Origin: Gracilaria domingensis
Lineage: Eukaryota; Rhodophyta; Florideophyceae; Gracilariales; Gracilariaceae
Length of the DNA stretch: 64,000 bases
Assembly: GCA_022539475.1 (NCBI GenBank)
Contig: VCMS01000194.1
Span: 1 to 64,000, forward strand
Reading direction: 5' to 3'
Shown here in pieces: positions 1 to 11,899 of the stretch; within the stretch, counting starts at the first letter, position 1, and every line of letters starts with the position of its first letter. The notes under the pieces are model-generated. The model was given only the letters and a program-made list of their open reading frames with translations, did no database searches and had not been told where the DNA came from. A program made the position numbers and the translations under genes.

Positions 1-404
1 GGAAGAATCAAAATCGAAGAATCTTCCTTTCATGCGATCGTGCTAGTGACGAGGAAGAAAGTCGATAATATACATTCCTCTATACGCTGCGCCCCCACCG
101 TCGAGGAAAGTTTTCTGGAATGGAAAGATTCATTCATCCCAAACGTAGTTACGAACGAGGAGAAGTAGAGGAGATACAGCCTGCTCTTCGTACGGTCGTA
201 CAATCGCAGAAAAGGTTCAACCAAATAGAAGGAAGGTTCGACCTCGATTTCCTTTGGCGAGATGCGTAGGGAACGGACAGAGGTGGGGGCAGAATTATCA
301 AGAGAGACATGGAACGAAAGGGGTCGTAATGTGGCAGGTCGTGGAAAATTAACCCTACGCTTCCATCTCGTGCTCTTGCTGGTGTAGACGAAGAAGGTGA
401 AAAA
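1..404. other. No gene recognised
   Basis: Both strands carry open stretches, but neither gives a protein I recognise. The long minus-strand frame over this stretch is serine/arginine-rich low-complexity text typical of a shadow of the plus-strand coding block that follows. Confidence 0.4.
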
Positions 405-2116
405 GATGAAAGCGTAACCCCACGCTACAAGCTGTTGGACAAGATTGGAGACTTGAACGCGGATCTCTTTCGAGTAACAGAGGATAATGAAAGTCTGAAG
501 ATGAGCGTAAGAATACCACAGAAAGCGTGACGGAACTAGAGCTAAAGGTGAAGGAACAAGATCTTCTAATACAATCACTTCGAGAGGGACTGAGGCGAGG
601 AGCAACACAGAGGGAGCGTGATTCGCACAGGGAAAGGAAAAGATACGAGATTGATGTGAACGACGCGTATCTAGAGGTAGCGAAGACAGTATACGAATCC
701 ATACTGCGATACGCGAAAGAGGAGACAAGGGAATTCTGCTTCGAGATGAGTTCACCGGCGAGAAACTGGGGGAATCGAAGTGAGACACTCGGACCTGAGA
801 CTGAGTACAGTTTCCTGGTCGTTGATGGGAAAGAGATTGTTCCACGCTGTCCAATGGAGGTCGCGATGGAGATGAGAGCTTATCCTCCATCGGTTTCGTG
901 GTACGGGTCATAACTTGCTGATGCAAATCGTGGAGACGGGGATAATGAAACCTGGTTGGTAATCAATCCGGAAGATGAAGATGGAAGAAGACTGCATCAG
1001 ACAGCTGACCAGCGACATGTGCTTACGGAAGAGGTTGAAGCAGGCCTTGAGCGATGCGGTGGGGGTTCGGAAACGCCATGCGAAGGAGAAGTTGTTTGAT
1101 CGGGCTAAGGTATGACATGTTGGTGAAGACACCATCACATAAGAGGGAGAGGAGCATATACCTAAAACAAGCGGAGGAACTACGGGAAAAGCTTCTGCCA
1201 CTAGATGCAAAAGGGTGTGAGATTCTCTCCACATGGAGAACATCGAAAAAAGAGGACATATCATTTTCCGCGTTCAAAATCCGTGGCGAAGAGAGCAAGC
1301 CGCAAGACTTGCTGTTTAGAAACTTTCGAGGCCTACAGGTCTTATGGAGGTTTCTGGGTTACGATGTGAACCAAAAGGATTTGAGAAATGCGGGAGACAA
1401 GGACCCAGTCGATGGCACAATAGTGCAGTTGGCGCGTCTAGACGCTTGGATCGCGTCAGTTGTTCGAGCTACAGAGTTTGAAGGAGGGCGGGGCGGTAAA
1501 AGGCAGGTGTTGTTCTCCACCCTTTTCGAAAAGTATGTTGCACAGGCGTTGGAAGTTATACTGATGGCTGTACGAATGAAAATGGAGCAGAAGTTTGGAA
1601 CGGAGTTCAGGAACGACTCAAAAGCTCAAGATCCACCCCATGGAAATCATGACCGTGTGGGAACTCGCATACTGGATACCGTCTAAAGAGAAGCTATATC
1701 TAGCTGTTCGAGAAGATGTATTCATGGAAGAGATTAGGGAACATCTCGGAGCCGTATTGGATTGCTATATTTGGTATTGTGACCAACGGGATAGGGTATA
1801 CTCCCCTATAAGAGCAATCGATGAAATCCGAGATACTAATGTGATCGATTGTAATCCGAATGTCAGGGAACAAAGTGGGGACAAGACGGGGGAGGCGTGG
1901 ACGATGAGCACGGGATGGAAGACGAGGAGGAGAATATCTGAAGTACATGAACAATTTATGTTAAGAATGTTACGTAGTACGAGTATGATGAATGTGGGCT
2001 CGAGGGTTACGATAGAATCTCTTAATGTAGAAACGATGGAATTCCCAATGAAGGGCACGGAAAAATGGACGGGCAGGGTAGTTTTGGCGAATGACGTGTA
2101 TGGAGCCTTTGATTGA
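405..2116 (+). pseudogene. Unrecognised coiled-coil coding block, probably a transposon companion gene
   Basis: Three successive plus-strand frames carry protein-like, charged, non-repetitive text. The first (about 405-640) is heptad-like and rich in Leu, Glu and Lys, suggesting a coiled coil. The middle part (527-913) ends in an acidic/aromatic stretch. The later parts (1054-1686 and 1595-2116) are mixed alpha/beta-like with many Trp, Tyr and Arg. The frame changes between segments, so the gene is either broken or interrupted by short introns. I recognise no domain. The block points towards the minus-strand Plavaka-like transposase at 2771-5178, so a second transposon protein in convergent arrangement is a reasonable inference. 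Two-gene layouts are known in CACTA-type elements, but nothing in the sequence itself proves the link. Confidence 0.4.
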
Positions 2117-2770
2117 GGAGAACGGGATAAGCCCGAACCAAGGAGAGACCGTAGCAGAACGAGGTTTCATCCTTGACGTACTTGGATGCACGGTATAATC
2201 ATGCTCGTCTTCGGTGGCCCAACGCAGTGATATACAGTTCAGAGTTTCATCAGCGTTGTCCAAGGGCTCTGTCACTTCGACGAAACGAACGAAAGCGAGC
2301 TCTGATTCAGAGTTGTCTAAGGTCTTGTCCTGGACGCAAAGCAATGCAAATACTTTGCATATTCACGCTGTGGAAAACGTACAGTTGGGAGGGGGTGCTC
2401 CGTGCACGAGACCCGTGGAGAACTTAGGCAACCTGGAAAGTCCGAAGGAGGTCGTAGCGAAGATGTGTTCACATAGTGGTACATCGAGCTTCCTCAGTAT
2501 TATGCATCGAAGATCCCGATCGTAATCATCGAGATAGGGGCAGAAGCCGCTAATAACGTATGCAGAATTAACGACAGTGAGTTTGATGTCGTGAGGATTC
2601 TTCAGCTGTTGAACAGTTTCTATAAAAAGGGTGCGGAAGGAGGTGAGAGCGTCGCGAGATATTTGGTTGATGAACTGCAGTGTGGTTGTCGAGAAAGGTT
2701 CTGCCAGTGCCGAAGAAGATACCTGTGGATGCGATCGTAGGTACTTGTCAGCTGTGATGATGTCAAAGAG
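2117..2770. other. Spacer between convergent reading blocks
   Basis: This stretch separates the plus-strand block from the 3' end of the minus-strand transposase. Short open frames occur on both strands (for example 2214-2525 plus) but show no recognisable motif. It may hold the last part of either convergent gene. Confidence 0.35.
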
Positions 2771-5178
2771 TTAGAAGGAGTTACTGTTGCGAACCATGGC
2801 CGGAATGCGGTTGATGGAAGGGCTGCGAGAGTTGGAGTAGAAAGAGAAGTGACTTCTGACCGAAAGGGATTGCAAATAGTGTTGTGACTCTTGAATGGCG
2901 TTCACCGTTTCCTTTTGAGCTGTAGTTCGCCTTCGAGAAGTTCGACGATAGTGGTTCTTGAAGAGAAGATGACCATGTTCGTACACGCCTGCATCGCCGA
3001 AGTGTAGGCCTCCGTATCGCCGTATGCCTGGAATGATGTGGTCAAGGAGGTGGAACTTAAGAGTACAAAAGTCAGAGGCTTAGTACGGGCCGAGAATGGA
3101 GACTGTGTGAAACTTGAAGTTCTTAATCATAGTTTCCAACGCAGCTATGCGAGCTCCGTCCATTCTGGAGTGGTATTGTAGCGAAGGACGTTGTTGACGA
3201 CGTAAGCGTAGGATGTGAACACGGTGGTAATAGGGGCGGAGGATTCCTCGCCACAACAGCCGTCAAAGAAAGCGCAAATGAAATGGAAGACCATGTCAAG
3301 AGAATGGTAGTCCCTAGCTTCCAACATACGCTTGATGCCGTCTGTCGTGAAGAAACCGTTGAGAGGTTTTCCTTTTTCGGATGTGGAGAAGTCGATGTGA
3401 AGTCCAGATGCTGGATAGGAGCGCTCAATTTTGGCGAGAATGGCGTTGGCGTGGCTGAGAATAAAGTTCGAACGGTCTTGAAAGACCTCGGCTTTCCCTT
3501 AGAACCAACAGAAGTGTGAAGCGAATCCGACTTGAGGCGTTCAATCGAGGCGAGTTTGATGAGCTTGGAGATTCCGAGATGAAAATTATGAAGGGGCTCG
3601 AAGGAAAAGATTGAGTAAGGAGTGAGCAGCTCGGAGACATTGAGCATAGGGAATGATTCGAGAAAGGACTTGTAAGTGGATAAGGAGGTGGTTTGGAGTA
3701 GTTCAACAGCTTCATTTTTCAGAGTCCTTTCCACTCGAGGTCTGCTGGAGAGCAGAGCCTGTTAAGCGCCGGCAAGTAGATCTTGGTGTTTCTTTCTCGT
3801 TTCAGAGGTGTGGGATACTGTTCGCTCCTTGAGAATGGCTTGATAGACGTTGAGTTGTGAACGAAGGATAAGGCATCTGTGACAGGGCTTGTTTGGTTTC
3901 GTGCCGTAGAGGACAGCGAGAATGTCCTTTGCTTCGGGAATTTCAGCGCTATAGTTAGCGATGATGGGATGGCAATGACGAACGACTCCCTTGGCGTATC
4001 TGAAGGGGAAAGTCTTTTTCGCATATGTCGTACAGAGGTTTGAGTATAGTTTCCAAGGACTTCTGGACGAGCTCCATGCGCACAACGCGAGTTATGGTCG
4101 ACGAAAACGGGCCAATTTCCAAAGAATCGGTGTCGGTGGAGGAAGAATCGGGGAAGAAGGATGTAAAGGAAGTGGGAATGTAGCCAACGAGAGTGTGGTG
4201 GTGTGTGATATATTTTCTGCAGAAAGAGTCCTTGAAGTTGAGAAACGTGATATGGAGGGGGTATGATGTGACAGAGGAGCTTTTTAGCGTGGTGGAGGAC
4301 TTATTGGAGTAGAGTTGAAGCATGCCGATGAAGGAGTCTATACCAGTAGTGGTGGTATCATGCCAGATGACTCCTGGGTTTGCAGAATGTGCGATATGCT
4401 TTTTCACAGCGGGAACGACGTCATGTCCGAGTTTGGAGGCCATGGAATGCGCAAATGCGTCGGTTCCTGTGCGGGAGGCGTGGTGAATTGGGTGAAAGAA
4501 GGCGTTCTCATGGGATGCTAGCCGAAGTTGTTGTTGAAGGACTTCAATGGGGTCCGTGACATAGAGGGTAGCAGAGCACTGACGGTCGTTATCGTGAATG
4601 GTGGTGGACGTGAAGCCGATGGAGCTCATGGTGTCTTCAAAGATTTTGGAGTGTAGTTTGAGACACTCAGAAGCAGAGATGATGGAGGTTTGGAACAGAG
4701 GGGGGAAAGTTGGACTGCCTGAGAAAGTTGATAAGCTCGTCTGCGGACCGCTTTCCGAGTTTCGTGGCGATGGAGGAAATGTATGTGACGAGATTGTGAA
4801 TGTTATCACTTGAAGCGGGCGGAGAGAGGGGATGACCGGAACCTACGGAGAGGGACTGAGAATTGAGTGGGGGTGTGGTGTAGCGAGATGTGCTGCGTCA
4901 GAAGAACGTATGGAGAGAGTGAGCTGCTGTTCTTCATACTGTTCGTCAGTGGCGAGTGCTACATTATCGGAGGGGCGGTTGGAGGGAGAAGAGAGAAGGG
5001 GTTTGGTAGTGCTCAGTCGGCGACGTTTCGTTCGGGGGGGGAAGAGGGAACCGCGGGGCGCTGCAGGAGTGAGAAAAGAGTTTTGGTCATGCCGGTGCCT
5101 GCAACGTTTCTGATGTTGTGCGAGGGAAACGATGGAGTCTGTATGAAACGCGTAGTGGGGGAAGCAACATATGTACAT
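2771..5178 (-). pseudogene. Plavaka/CACTA-like DNA transposase, interrupted
   Basis: Read from right to left, successive minus-strand segments follow the order of Plavaka-type transposases. The N-terminus (5178-5100) has a zinc-finger-like pattern, a Cys then His..HQKRC. The catalytic core follows at 4809-3955, with the patterns GVIWHDT, SYPLHITFLNF and VGYIPTSF. Next comes a Cys-rich stretch with CHP and PCHRC at 3980-3880, then an LHNFHLGISK motif near 3600-3555. The C-terminal KFHLLDHI...IRRYG...YEHGH...YRRTSRR signature lies at about 3060-2930. Total length (about 800 codons) is normal for the family. The position usually holding Asp in the YSDK motif reads Asn here (LYSNKSS), and the frame changes at least three times. 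The copy is therefore probably dead, unless short introns explain the shifts. Assignment rests on remembered family motifs, not alignment. Confidence 0.72.
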
Positions 5179-5559
5179 GATGCAGTAGGGCGGGGAGGGG
5201 GGAGGCGGTTGTTTGGAACGTTGGAGGTGAGGAGCGGAGGTCTAAGGTGCAGTGTTGCAACTTGTAAAAAAATTGTTTCCGTACCGTGTGGGACAGAATA
5301 TAGGGAGACTCGAATCGGCGCCATGCACGTGACGATTTACGTACATCACGATATGATATTGGTACGTCGAGGAGGGAAGGAAATATGAAAAACTGAAAAC
5401 ATTCCTAAATTTTTGAGACCATACTTTGCGGCCGGCGTGAACTCTACACTAGACGGAGATAGTGCTGCACTGGAGAAGTCAAGAAAGTGCCATGGCACGG
5501 GCCTGACCAGTGCAATGCGAGCTCTGATCATGGCAATTCTCTGCGACACAATATCTTCC
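5179..5559. other. Upstream flank of the Plavaka-like transposase
   Basis: No protein is recognised. The stretch would hold the promoter and 5' terminal repeat of the minus-strand transposon, but I could not identify terminal inverted repeats. Confidence 0.35.
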
Positions 5560-6680
5560 AGAACATGCGAGTTCCATACAGGTACGTGAAACACGTAACG
5601 GTGTCGACTCTTAGTGCGATCTTATTTGTTGCTGACCTAGTTCGATTCGAGCAATGTACGAATAACGAGCGAAAGACTATTATGCAGATCATGCGAGTGA
5701 CATACTGGTACGGATGACACTCTATCTACGCTTGTCATGGGATCTAGTTCTTGCTGACCCCTTGTGACGTGAGCGATTTACGGAGAGCGAGCAAAGGTTT
5801 GAGGAACGCATGTGCGCGCTCGTAAGGTACGTCACTAATTACGCTCTAAGAAGCGATTCGAGTGAGAAATGTACTACAATTCTCACTGGTGAGCTTGTAG
5901 AACTTAACTAGCGAGGTTCTAATGACTAACAGCTGGGTTTGGCTTTAGTTCTGGCTTAGTGAACTTTGGGTGGTCCATTGAATTGGCTTGGAAACTATGG
6001 CAGAGGGGGGGGCATTGAGGGTAGATGGTGGACTGGTAGACCGTGAAGGTGTCGCATTATCAGGACTGGAAGACATGGAGAGGTATGTAACAATATCTTA
6101 ACGAGGAGAGTTTTACCTTTGTTGTATATGTACTAACTGTGTGTCCAATTACTGCTTGCATAATTTCGATCCATGTTGAATAGGAACGCGAACGTTCACT
6201 TTCCTATTCAACATGGGTCAAAACTCTAGGAAACATGGATCGTGAAGCAGTGAAGGATGAATGTGTCGCATTAGCGGACTGGAAGACATGGAGACGTATG
6301 TAACACGAATGAATCGAGAAGAAGTTCGAGTGTATTATCTGATTGCTAACTTTGTGTTTCATTACTGCTTCTTGCGGGGTCTTGATTCTTGAATAGGGAC
6401 GTGAAGGTGTGTTTGGATACGTGAACTGGAGGATTTGAAAAGGTAGGAAGATATCGCATTGAAAGGTTTGTGTGTGCGCTATGGGTATTAACTGTGTTTC
6501 AGTGTGTGTTTCTGTGCGGTGCCGCGATGAAAGTGTGTGGACGGTGATTGAGACTGAAAGAGAATGAGAGATAAGAGGTTCATGTATCGAAGAGACGTTT
6601 CTTGGTTGTTTTGAGTATGGATACTAACTTTGTGTCCGTTTACGGCTTCTGTGGTGATGCGATTGAGGTATGTGGACTGT
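5560..6680 (+). other. Degenerate array of exon/intron-like modules
   Basis: Several modules repeat the same layout: a short exon-like piece, a donor of the type GTATGT or GTACGT, a branch-point-like CTAAC or CTGAC, then AG. Donors are visible at 5582, 5708, 5827, 6083, 6296 and 6443. Branch-like motifs are at 5631-5635 (GCTGAC), 5925-5930 (ACTAAC), 6130-6136 (TACTAAC), 6343-6349 (TGCTAAC), 6486-6491 (ATTAAC) and 6621-6628 (ATACTAAC). The two best modules have predicted introns of exactly 101 nt (6083-6183 and 6296-6396). Their upstream exons share GACTGGAAGACATGGAGA, and a third relative is GAACTGGAGGATTTGAAAAG at 6423-6442. An ATG-initiated frame runs from 5998 to the donor at 6083. The downstream exon frame does not continue cleanly, so this is either a decayed spliced gene or a spliced non-coding transcript. 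The product is unknown. Confidence 0.45.
6171..6216. repeat. Perfect 16-bp inverted repeat (hairpin)
   Basis: CCATGTTGAATAGGAA (6171-6186) and its exact reverse complement (6201-6216) are separated by 14 nt. The left arm is part of the repeated intron-like module, since its TTGAATAGG recurs at the 3' end of the next module near 6390. The right arm is an inverted copy of it. The hairpin spans the predicted 3' splice site of the first 101-nt intron. Confidence 0.8.
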
Positions 6681-7189
6681 GCGAAAGAAGAAGTTACATG
6701 CAACAGCCGATGAAGAAGTTGTGAAGATGAGATCTGGGTTTGATCATGGTGTTTTGAGGATATGCGGTTGCGGTGGTGGTGCTCACAGGGTACTGCAGGA
6801 AATGAATGTTCCAGCCGTAGTATTCTCGGAGGCTGGCTGCGTTCGGTCCAGACTGGTCCTTTCTCTGGGCTTACCATGTGGTCCGTTGGTGGACCACCCG
6901 AATGGGCTCACTCACCTAGAGCACTGGCAAAAGTGGAGGACTGGAAGTACGGTTCTGCCATCTTTCATACTTGCTAGTTTTAGATGTCTAGTATCAAAAA
7001 CATAGCATACTTCAGCATGCCTCAGAATCATTCATTAGTCGTAGTTTTCTCTAGTTTTTCCTCCGAATGGAAACTACAGAAAGTGCAATTTAACATACAA
7101 AAAAACTAGCATTTTGAAACTAGAATTTTGAAACCAGCATTTTTGGACTACTAACTAGCCAAACGAGAACACAGACGATAGGGACAAAG
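6681..7189. other. Unassigned spacer
   Basis: Open frames at 6670-7005 plus have no recognisable domain. A further relative of the module exon (GGAGGACTGGAAGTACGG) lies near 6935-6952, so the array may extend into this stretch. The part after 7000 is AT-rich and featureless. Confidence 0.35.
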
Positions 7190-8860
7190 CCAAATAAAAC
7201 AATAGCAATACAAGATTGGAGAAAACTGGTTAATATCATGGAGGTCGAAAGCTTTTAGGGACTAGTAACTAATATAGAAGATTCGTAAAAGAATTTGCCT
7301 TGCGACAATGACGTATTTGACGAAGAAAATCAAATATTTTCATTGGTAAGAAAAGGAAGAAAAAGCTTTTCAGAGATTGAAAGAAGAATTAAGCAACACC
7401 CCAATACTTAGATGTGCTGATCCTTCATTATCATATGAATTAACATTTGATGAATCAACAACTGTAATAGGTGAAATCATTACCCAGATAGACGAGAAAG
7501 GATGCTTTTAAGTCGCATATGCGTGCAGAAAATTAGACCCGGCTGAACTATAATACTCAACAAACGAAAGGACTACTAGCCACTATACATGCATTCAAAA
7601 CTTGAAGAGCATATTCGCATGGCTCCAAACTTACAATAGTTAGGGATCAAACGGCTTAAAACCCCTGAAACCCAGATACGTTTGTCAAGAAAACAAGTTG
7701 GGTTGAGTTTCTGCAACAGTTTGATTATGAACTTTATATTTGAAAGTGAAGCTTAATTCCGTGGCTATTGCTCTTTCAAGAAAAGATAAGAACACTCATC
7801 ATGTATCGTAAATTATGATTAGAAACCTAATGAATATTATGATAATGCACGGCACAAAAGAACTTTGAAGAAGCTAGAAGAAGTATATAACAATGATAAA
7901 TTCTTAAGTAGGAAAATGGAACTTGAGAGTTTCGCTGGGAAATTTTATGATTGCCAGCTTGCAAAACTTTGAGCCCGAAACAATTTGGACTAATCAGACC
8001 ATATCCTCCACTGAGTAAGAAATGGGAGGTTTTATCCATGAATTTTATATTTAGACAACCAAGAACAGGCGAAGGATATTCAGGCATTTTAATTGTCGAG
8101 GATGAATTATCAGAACGAACGCATTTTACTGCGTTAAAGGATAATTTAAAGGCCAAAGCAACCGCTGAAGCCTTCTTTTAGAAAATTTATAAAAATCATG
8201 GAATACCAAAAAAACAATGTCAGACAGAGACCCTAAGTTTACTGGACATTTTTGGATCAAACTGGTGAAGAAATTAAAAAAACCCTGAATTTGTCAACAG
8301 ATTTCTACCGGCAAACAGACGCACAACATGAAAGAGCTTTCAGAACATTACAATGCTTCGCTGCTACATAAGCTATTCACAAAAACACTGGGATAAATAT
8401 TCACCTCGAGCAGAATTTGATAATGATAATCATTTTAAGGAAGGAACTTGCCAGACACCTTCTTATTGGAATATGGAGTAAACAGTTTAGACATTGAGGA
8501 CATGTTTTTATCAAATGAATCCGTAATAACACCGGATGTCACAGAGAAATTCATAAAGGATGTGAAATGCGACACAACTATTGCTCGCTATTCGATAAAT
8601 GATGAAAATCAAATTGTAATACTTCAGTTAGACTGAAAGAGACGGGACATACATTCTCAAACCAGGAGAACAAGTTATGCTTTTTACAAAAAAAACTTGA
8701 AGTTGAAGCCTAGACGAGTTTAAGGGTCTGCTCCCAAATATTTAGAACCTTTTGAAGATATACAACGGTTGGCAGAAGGAGTCCATTCTCATTTACATTT
8801 ATAATTCCACAGACGGCAAATTCGGAGAAAGCACGGAAAAAGAAACATACCAAATAGAAA
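7190..8860 (+). mobile_element. Old AT-rich Ty3/Gypsy fossil (RT end, RNase H, integrase)
   Basis: Plus-strand text follows the order of Gypsy pol: the end of the reverse transcriptase and the connection to RNase H (AFQRLKEELSNTPILR..DPSL, about 7350-7430), RNase H (about 7430-7790), then the integrase core (GILIVEDELSERTHFTALKD, about 8085-8145) and post-integrase text to about 8860. It is AT-rich, unlike E1-E4, and lacks their conserved wording, so it belongs to another Gypsy lineage. No LTRs, gag or primer site were found. It is broken many times and looks much older than E1-E4. Confidence 0.8.
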
Positions 8861-9687
8861 GGTCGCATTGTCTCTAGCTCAAGATAAAGTGCAAACGAAG
8901 CCAGTTAAGCTCGTTCCAGACAGTCGATACAATCGATGTCTGTTTCCGTTGCAAGAGAAGTATTCATCGAGGGCGATAATGGATTTGATGTAGGAGGATT
9001 TCTTACACAACACACAGCAACTTGCGTTGTGCGAGTGCAAGCGAGTCGGGTGCAATAGTTTTGAACCATCCAAAACCTTTCTTTTTATTGGTTCAGGACT
9101 ACGAATACTACGAAACTCTATATCTGCTGGTACTCCAGAGCTACTGCTAAGGTGTTAGATGTGTTTTGAGTGGGTCAGACCACGAAAAAAGTGTTTCCGC
9201 TGTCATGGAACTGCAACTCTTTTCATCTCCCCTCAGCTGCACCCAAACTGAAGAAATAACGAGCATCTAAAGTATCTTGCTTAGTGTTAGAGCTAAATCA
9301 AGAACACTTCAATTCAAACCAAAGTCTAAAGTAAATTAGCAATACGAGTTCTTCGCATTATTTTAATTTGTTAAACGAGATTTGAATCTGCCATAAACTT
9401 ACTATAAGAATCTGGCTGTACATTGGTAGTACTGTATTCTGCCAATGTGGCACCGGCATACGTAGTACTAGTACTTCCCACGTAGTATACCAGATTGGAC
9501 TAGGAGACGCATGCGGAAGCAAATTCCATTTTGAAAGCTATTTTGTCATATACGGAATCCAACATGATGCACTAATCCATACAGGTGGTTGAAGCTCGAT
9601 ACGAACGGTTGAGATAAGATTCTGAGCATCACTCTTAATTTTCAACATGGATACAAGACCTCTAAGGCCCCCTTTCGTCTGTCTGTT
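8861..9687. other. Unassigned spacer before the minisatellite
   Basis: No gene, tRNA or terminal repeat recognised. There are only short open frames without motifs. The left part may be the eroded 3' end of the AT-rich Gypsy fossil. Confidence 0.35.
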
Positions 9688-10237
9688 AAAAGACAGGTGC
9701 TACAGAGGGAGCAAAGGCGGTGCGCTGTCTGTAGGGCGCGTGGTTTTGTTAAAAGACAGGTGCTACAGAGGGAGGAAGGGCGGTGCGCTGTCTGTAGGGC
9801 GCGTGGTTTTGTTAAAGACAGGTGCTACAGAGGGAGGAAGGGCGGTGCGCTGTCTGTAGGGCGCGTGGTTTTGTTAAAAGACAGGTGCTACAGAGGGAGG
9901 AAGGGCGGTGCGCGTCTGTGGGCGCGTGTTTGTTAAAAGGTGCTACAGAGGGAGGGCGGTGCGCTGTCTGTAGGGCGCGTGGGGCGGTGCTACAGAGGGA
10001 GGAAGGGCGGTGCGCTGTCTGTAGGGCGCGTGGTTTTGTTAAAAGACAGGTGCTACAGAAGGAGGAAGGGCGGTGCGCTGTCTGTAGGGCGCGTGGTTTT
10101 GTTAAAAGACAGGTGCTACAGAGGGAGGAAGGGCGGTGCGCTGTCTGTAGGGCACGTGGTTTTGTTAAAAGACAGGTGCTACAGAGGGAGGAAGGGCGGT
10201 TTGAGTGCGCGAGGACGGGCGGTGCGCTGTCTGTTTT
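9688..10237. repeat. 63-bp minisatellite, about nine copies
   Basis: Units begin GACAGGTGCTACAGAGGGAG at 9692, 9755, 9817, 9880, 10045, 10108 and 10171, with two shortened copies near 9939 and 9986 and a decayed last copy. Spacing is exactly 63 bp except one 62-bp step and the shortened pair. Each full unit contains a 7-bp inverted repeat (CTACAGA ... TCTGTAG) around a G-rich loop (GGGAGGAAGGGCGG). The unit has no stop in at least two forward frames, so long Arg/Gly/Cys-rich open frames appear over the array. These are a consequence of the 21-codon unit and are not good evidence for a gene. Confidence 0.95.
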
Positions 10238-11899
10238 GGATTTGAAGGAACCAGCTTAAGTGGTTTTAAGAGGAGATAAAAGACTGTGGAATTGAAATGA
10301 AAAGAACCAGTAGAATCAACGAACATAAGTTACAAGAAGCAATACATTTCGCACTTAATCCTTTCATCTATAGTTGTTAGAACCCCTAGTCCCCTAAATT
10401 GCCACACACTCTTCCACAGCAAATTTACACTACAGTTCTCTTCTTCTCTTGATTTTTTGGATTCTACTATATCTTCTTTCTCTCCATATCTTCTTCCGCT
10501 ATGAGGCGCCAATTTGGTTCTGCTTTAAAAGCACTACGTTACCGCTTTTATCGAAAAGTAAGTGTATTACCTCTGAATTTGAGTCGATACTCTTGTGGCT
10601 ATGGGACACAACTGACCTCTCCAAGACTATTGCGTTAGCGTTACTGAGCACACAGATAATGGAAACTGGAAGCTGACGACGTTTCAGCTCTCAAACGTTG
10701 ACATATTCTTCGTGAATGGTTATTGTATCATGTTAAGGTGTGTATGTATAACTGCGAGAAGTTTTTGAAACAGCAGTACAACATGAAGAGCACATCTGTT
10801 CGCTCCTCGTAGCTCTTGGTTTGTCCCTTAATCCCGCTTCACGGGTTACGAACCAAATATGGGCTAACTACACGCAGAAATACGCTTGGATTCTTGAAAT
10901 TCCATTTGTACACAGAACACTCCTTGCTGTAACAGATATTGGAAAAACGCTTGATGAAGTCGCGATAGTTCTCTAAGCATTTGAAGACCGCTTAAACTGC
11001 GCACCTTGATCGAAATCGGAGCCTTGCGCTTGGTCAGTTTGGTGCGGATTATGAATGGTCGACGCATCTACTTTGTTCCTGAGTGAGAAAATGTAACCGT
11101 CGAGACTCTTCTCTCCCGGAGAGTGCTCGAGTCTAGGATGCCTCTTCAATGAAGTTCTCGTGTCGCACATGAAATCATTACCAAATCGTTGTTGGAAGTG
11201 ACGACAATTTGCTTCTCACCATTTGGATCTCAATGTTTTCACCAGTCCCACAGCACTGAACGCTACATCATGGACAAATTCTCATACTACTCTTTTTTCG
11301 GTTGGCTCTTCCTACCTATGAATCGATATTTACTGTTTTGTTAACCATTGCTTTTGGTCCTTTCACCGTTCATTGATGCTTTGTAGCGCTATCATCATCT
11401 TCCATTTATCTCTTGTTTTGAGTGTATTCCTTTAATGTATACTTTTGTTCCTGTATACTCTTCTTGCACCTCTCTTCGGTCATAATGACGACCGAATGTG
11501 CCTCGAAATCATCCAGTCGCAGTGTTCAGCCATGAGAGCCCTTATTCCTGTTAAGGTAGTATCATTCCGGTGATTTCAATATCGATCTTGTTCAATACAG
11601 GACAATCTTCTGGAATCAACGTATTTTCGTTCTCTGATGTACCATAATCTGAAGAATCCGTAATGATCTCTACTCCCAAGACACATCCACAAACACGTTC
11701 AGCATCACCAATTTTACGTTAACATACTCTCCGTCATTCATATATCTTGTTTACAGTCACTGCAAATCACTTCCATGAGTCGAAATGATGTGGGTCCCGT
11801 GTCGCCCTCAAAACGTTGAAAACTCCACCCCTACACTCGCCTTCTCTACGTAGAGTGGCTGACCAAAGTACTTTTATAGACCGAATCAAGCGAGATCCA
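10238..11899. other. Unassigned, possibly the 3' part of a decayed CACTA element
   Basis: No confident gene. Short minus-strand frames (for example 10864-11067 and 10973-11170) are basic and may be the eroded C-terminus of the Tnp2-like transposase to the right. I see no motif that settles it and no terminal repeat. Confidence 0.3.

Noticed and set aside
30-926. 298-codon minus-strand frame
   Set aside because: Low-complexity Ser/Arg/Leu text antisense to better plus-strand coding; no domain.
9688-10237. CRISPR-like array
   Set aside because: Units are contiguous with no unique spacers, and the genome is eukaryotic.
9647-10259. Long Arg/Gly/Cys-rich open frames over the minisatellite
   Set aside because: They follow from a 63-bp unit without stops in at least two frames and change frame at the 62-bp and shortened units; no start context or domain.
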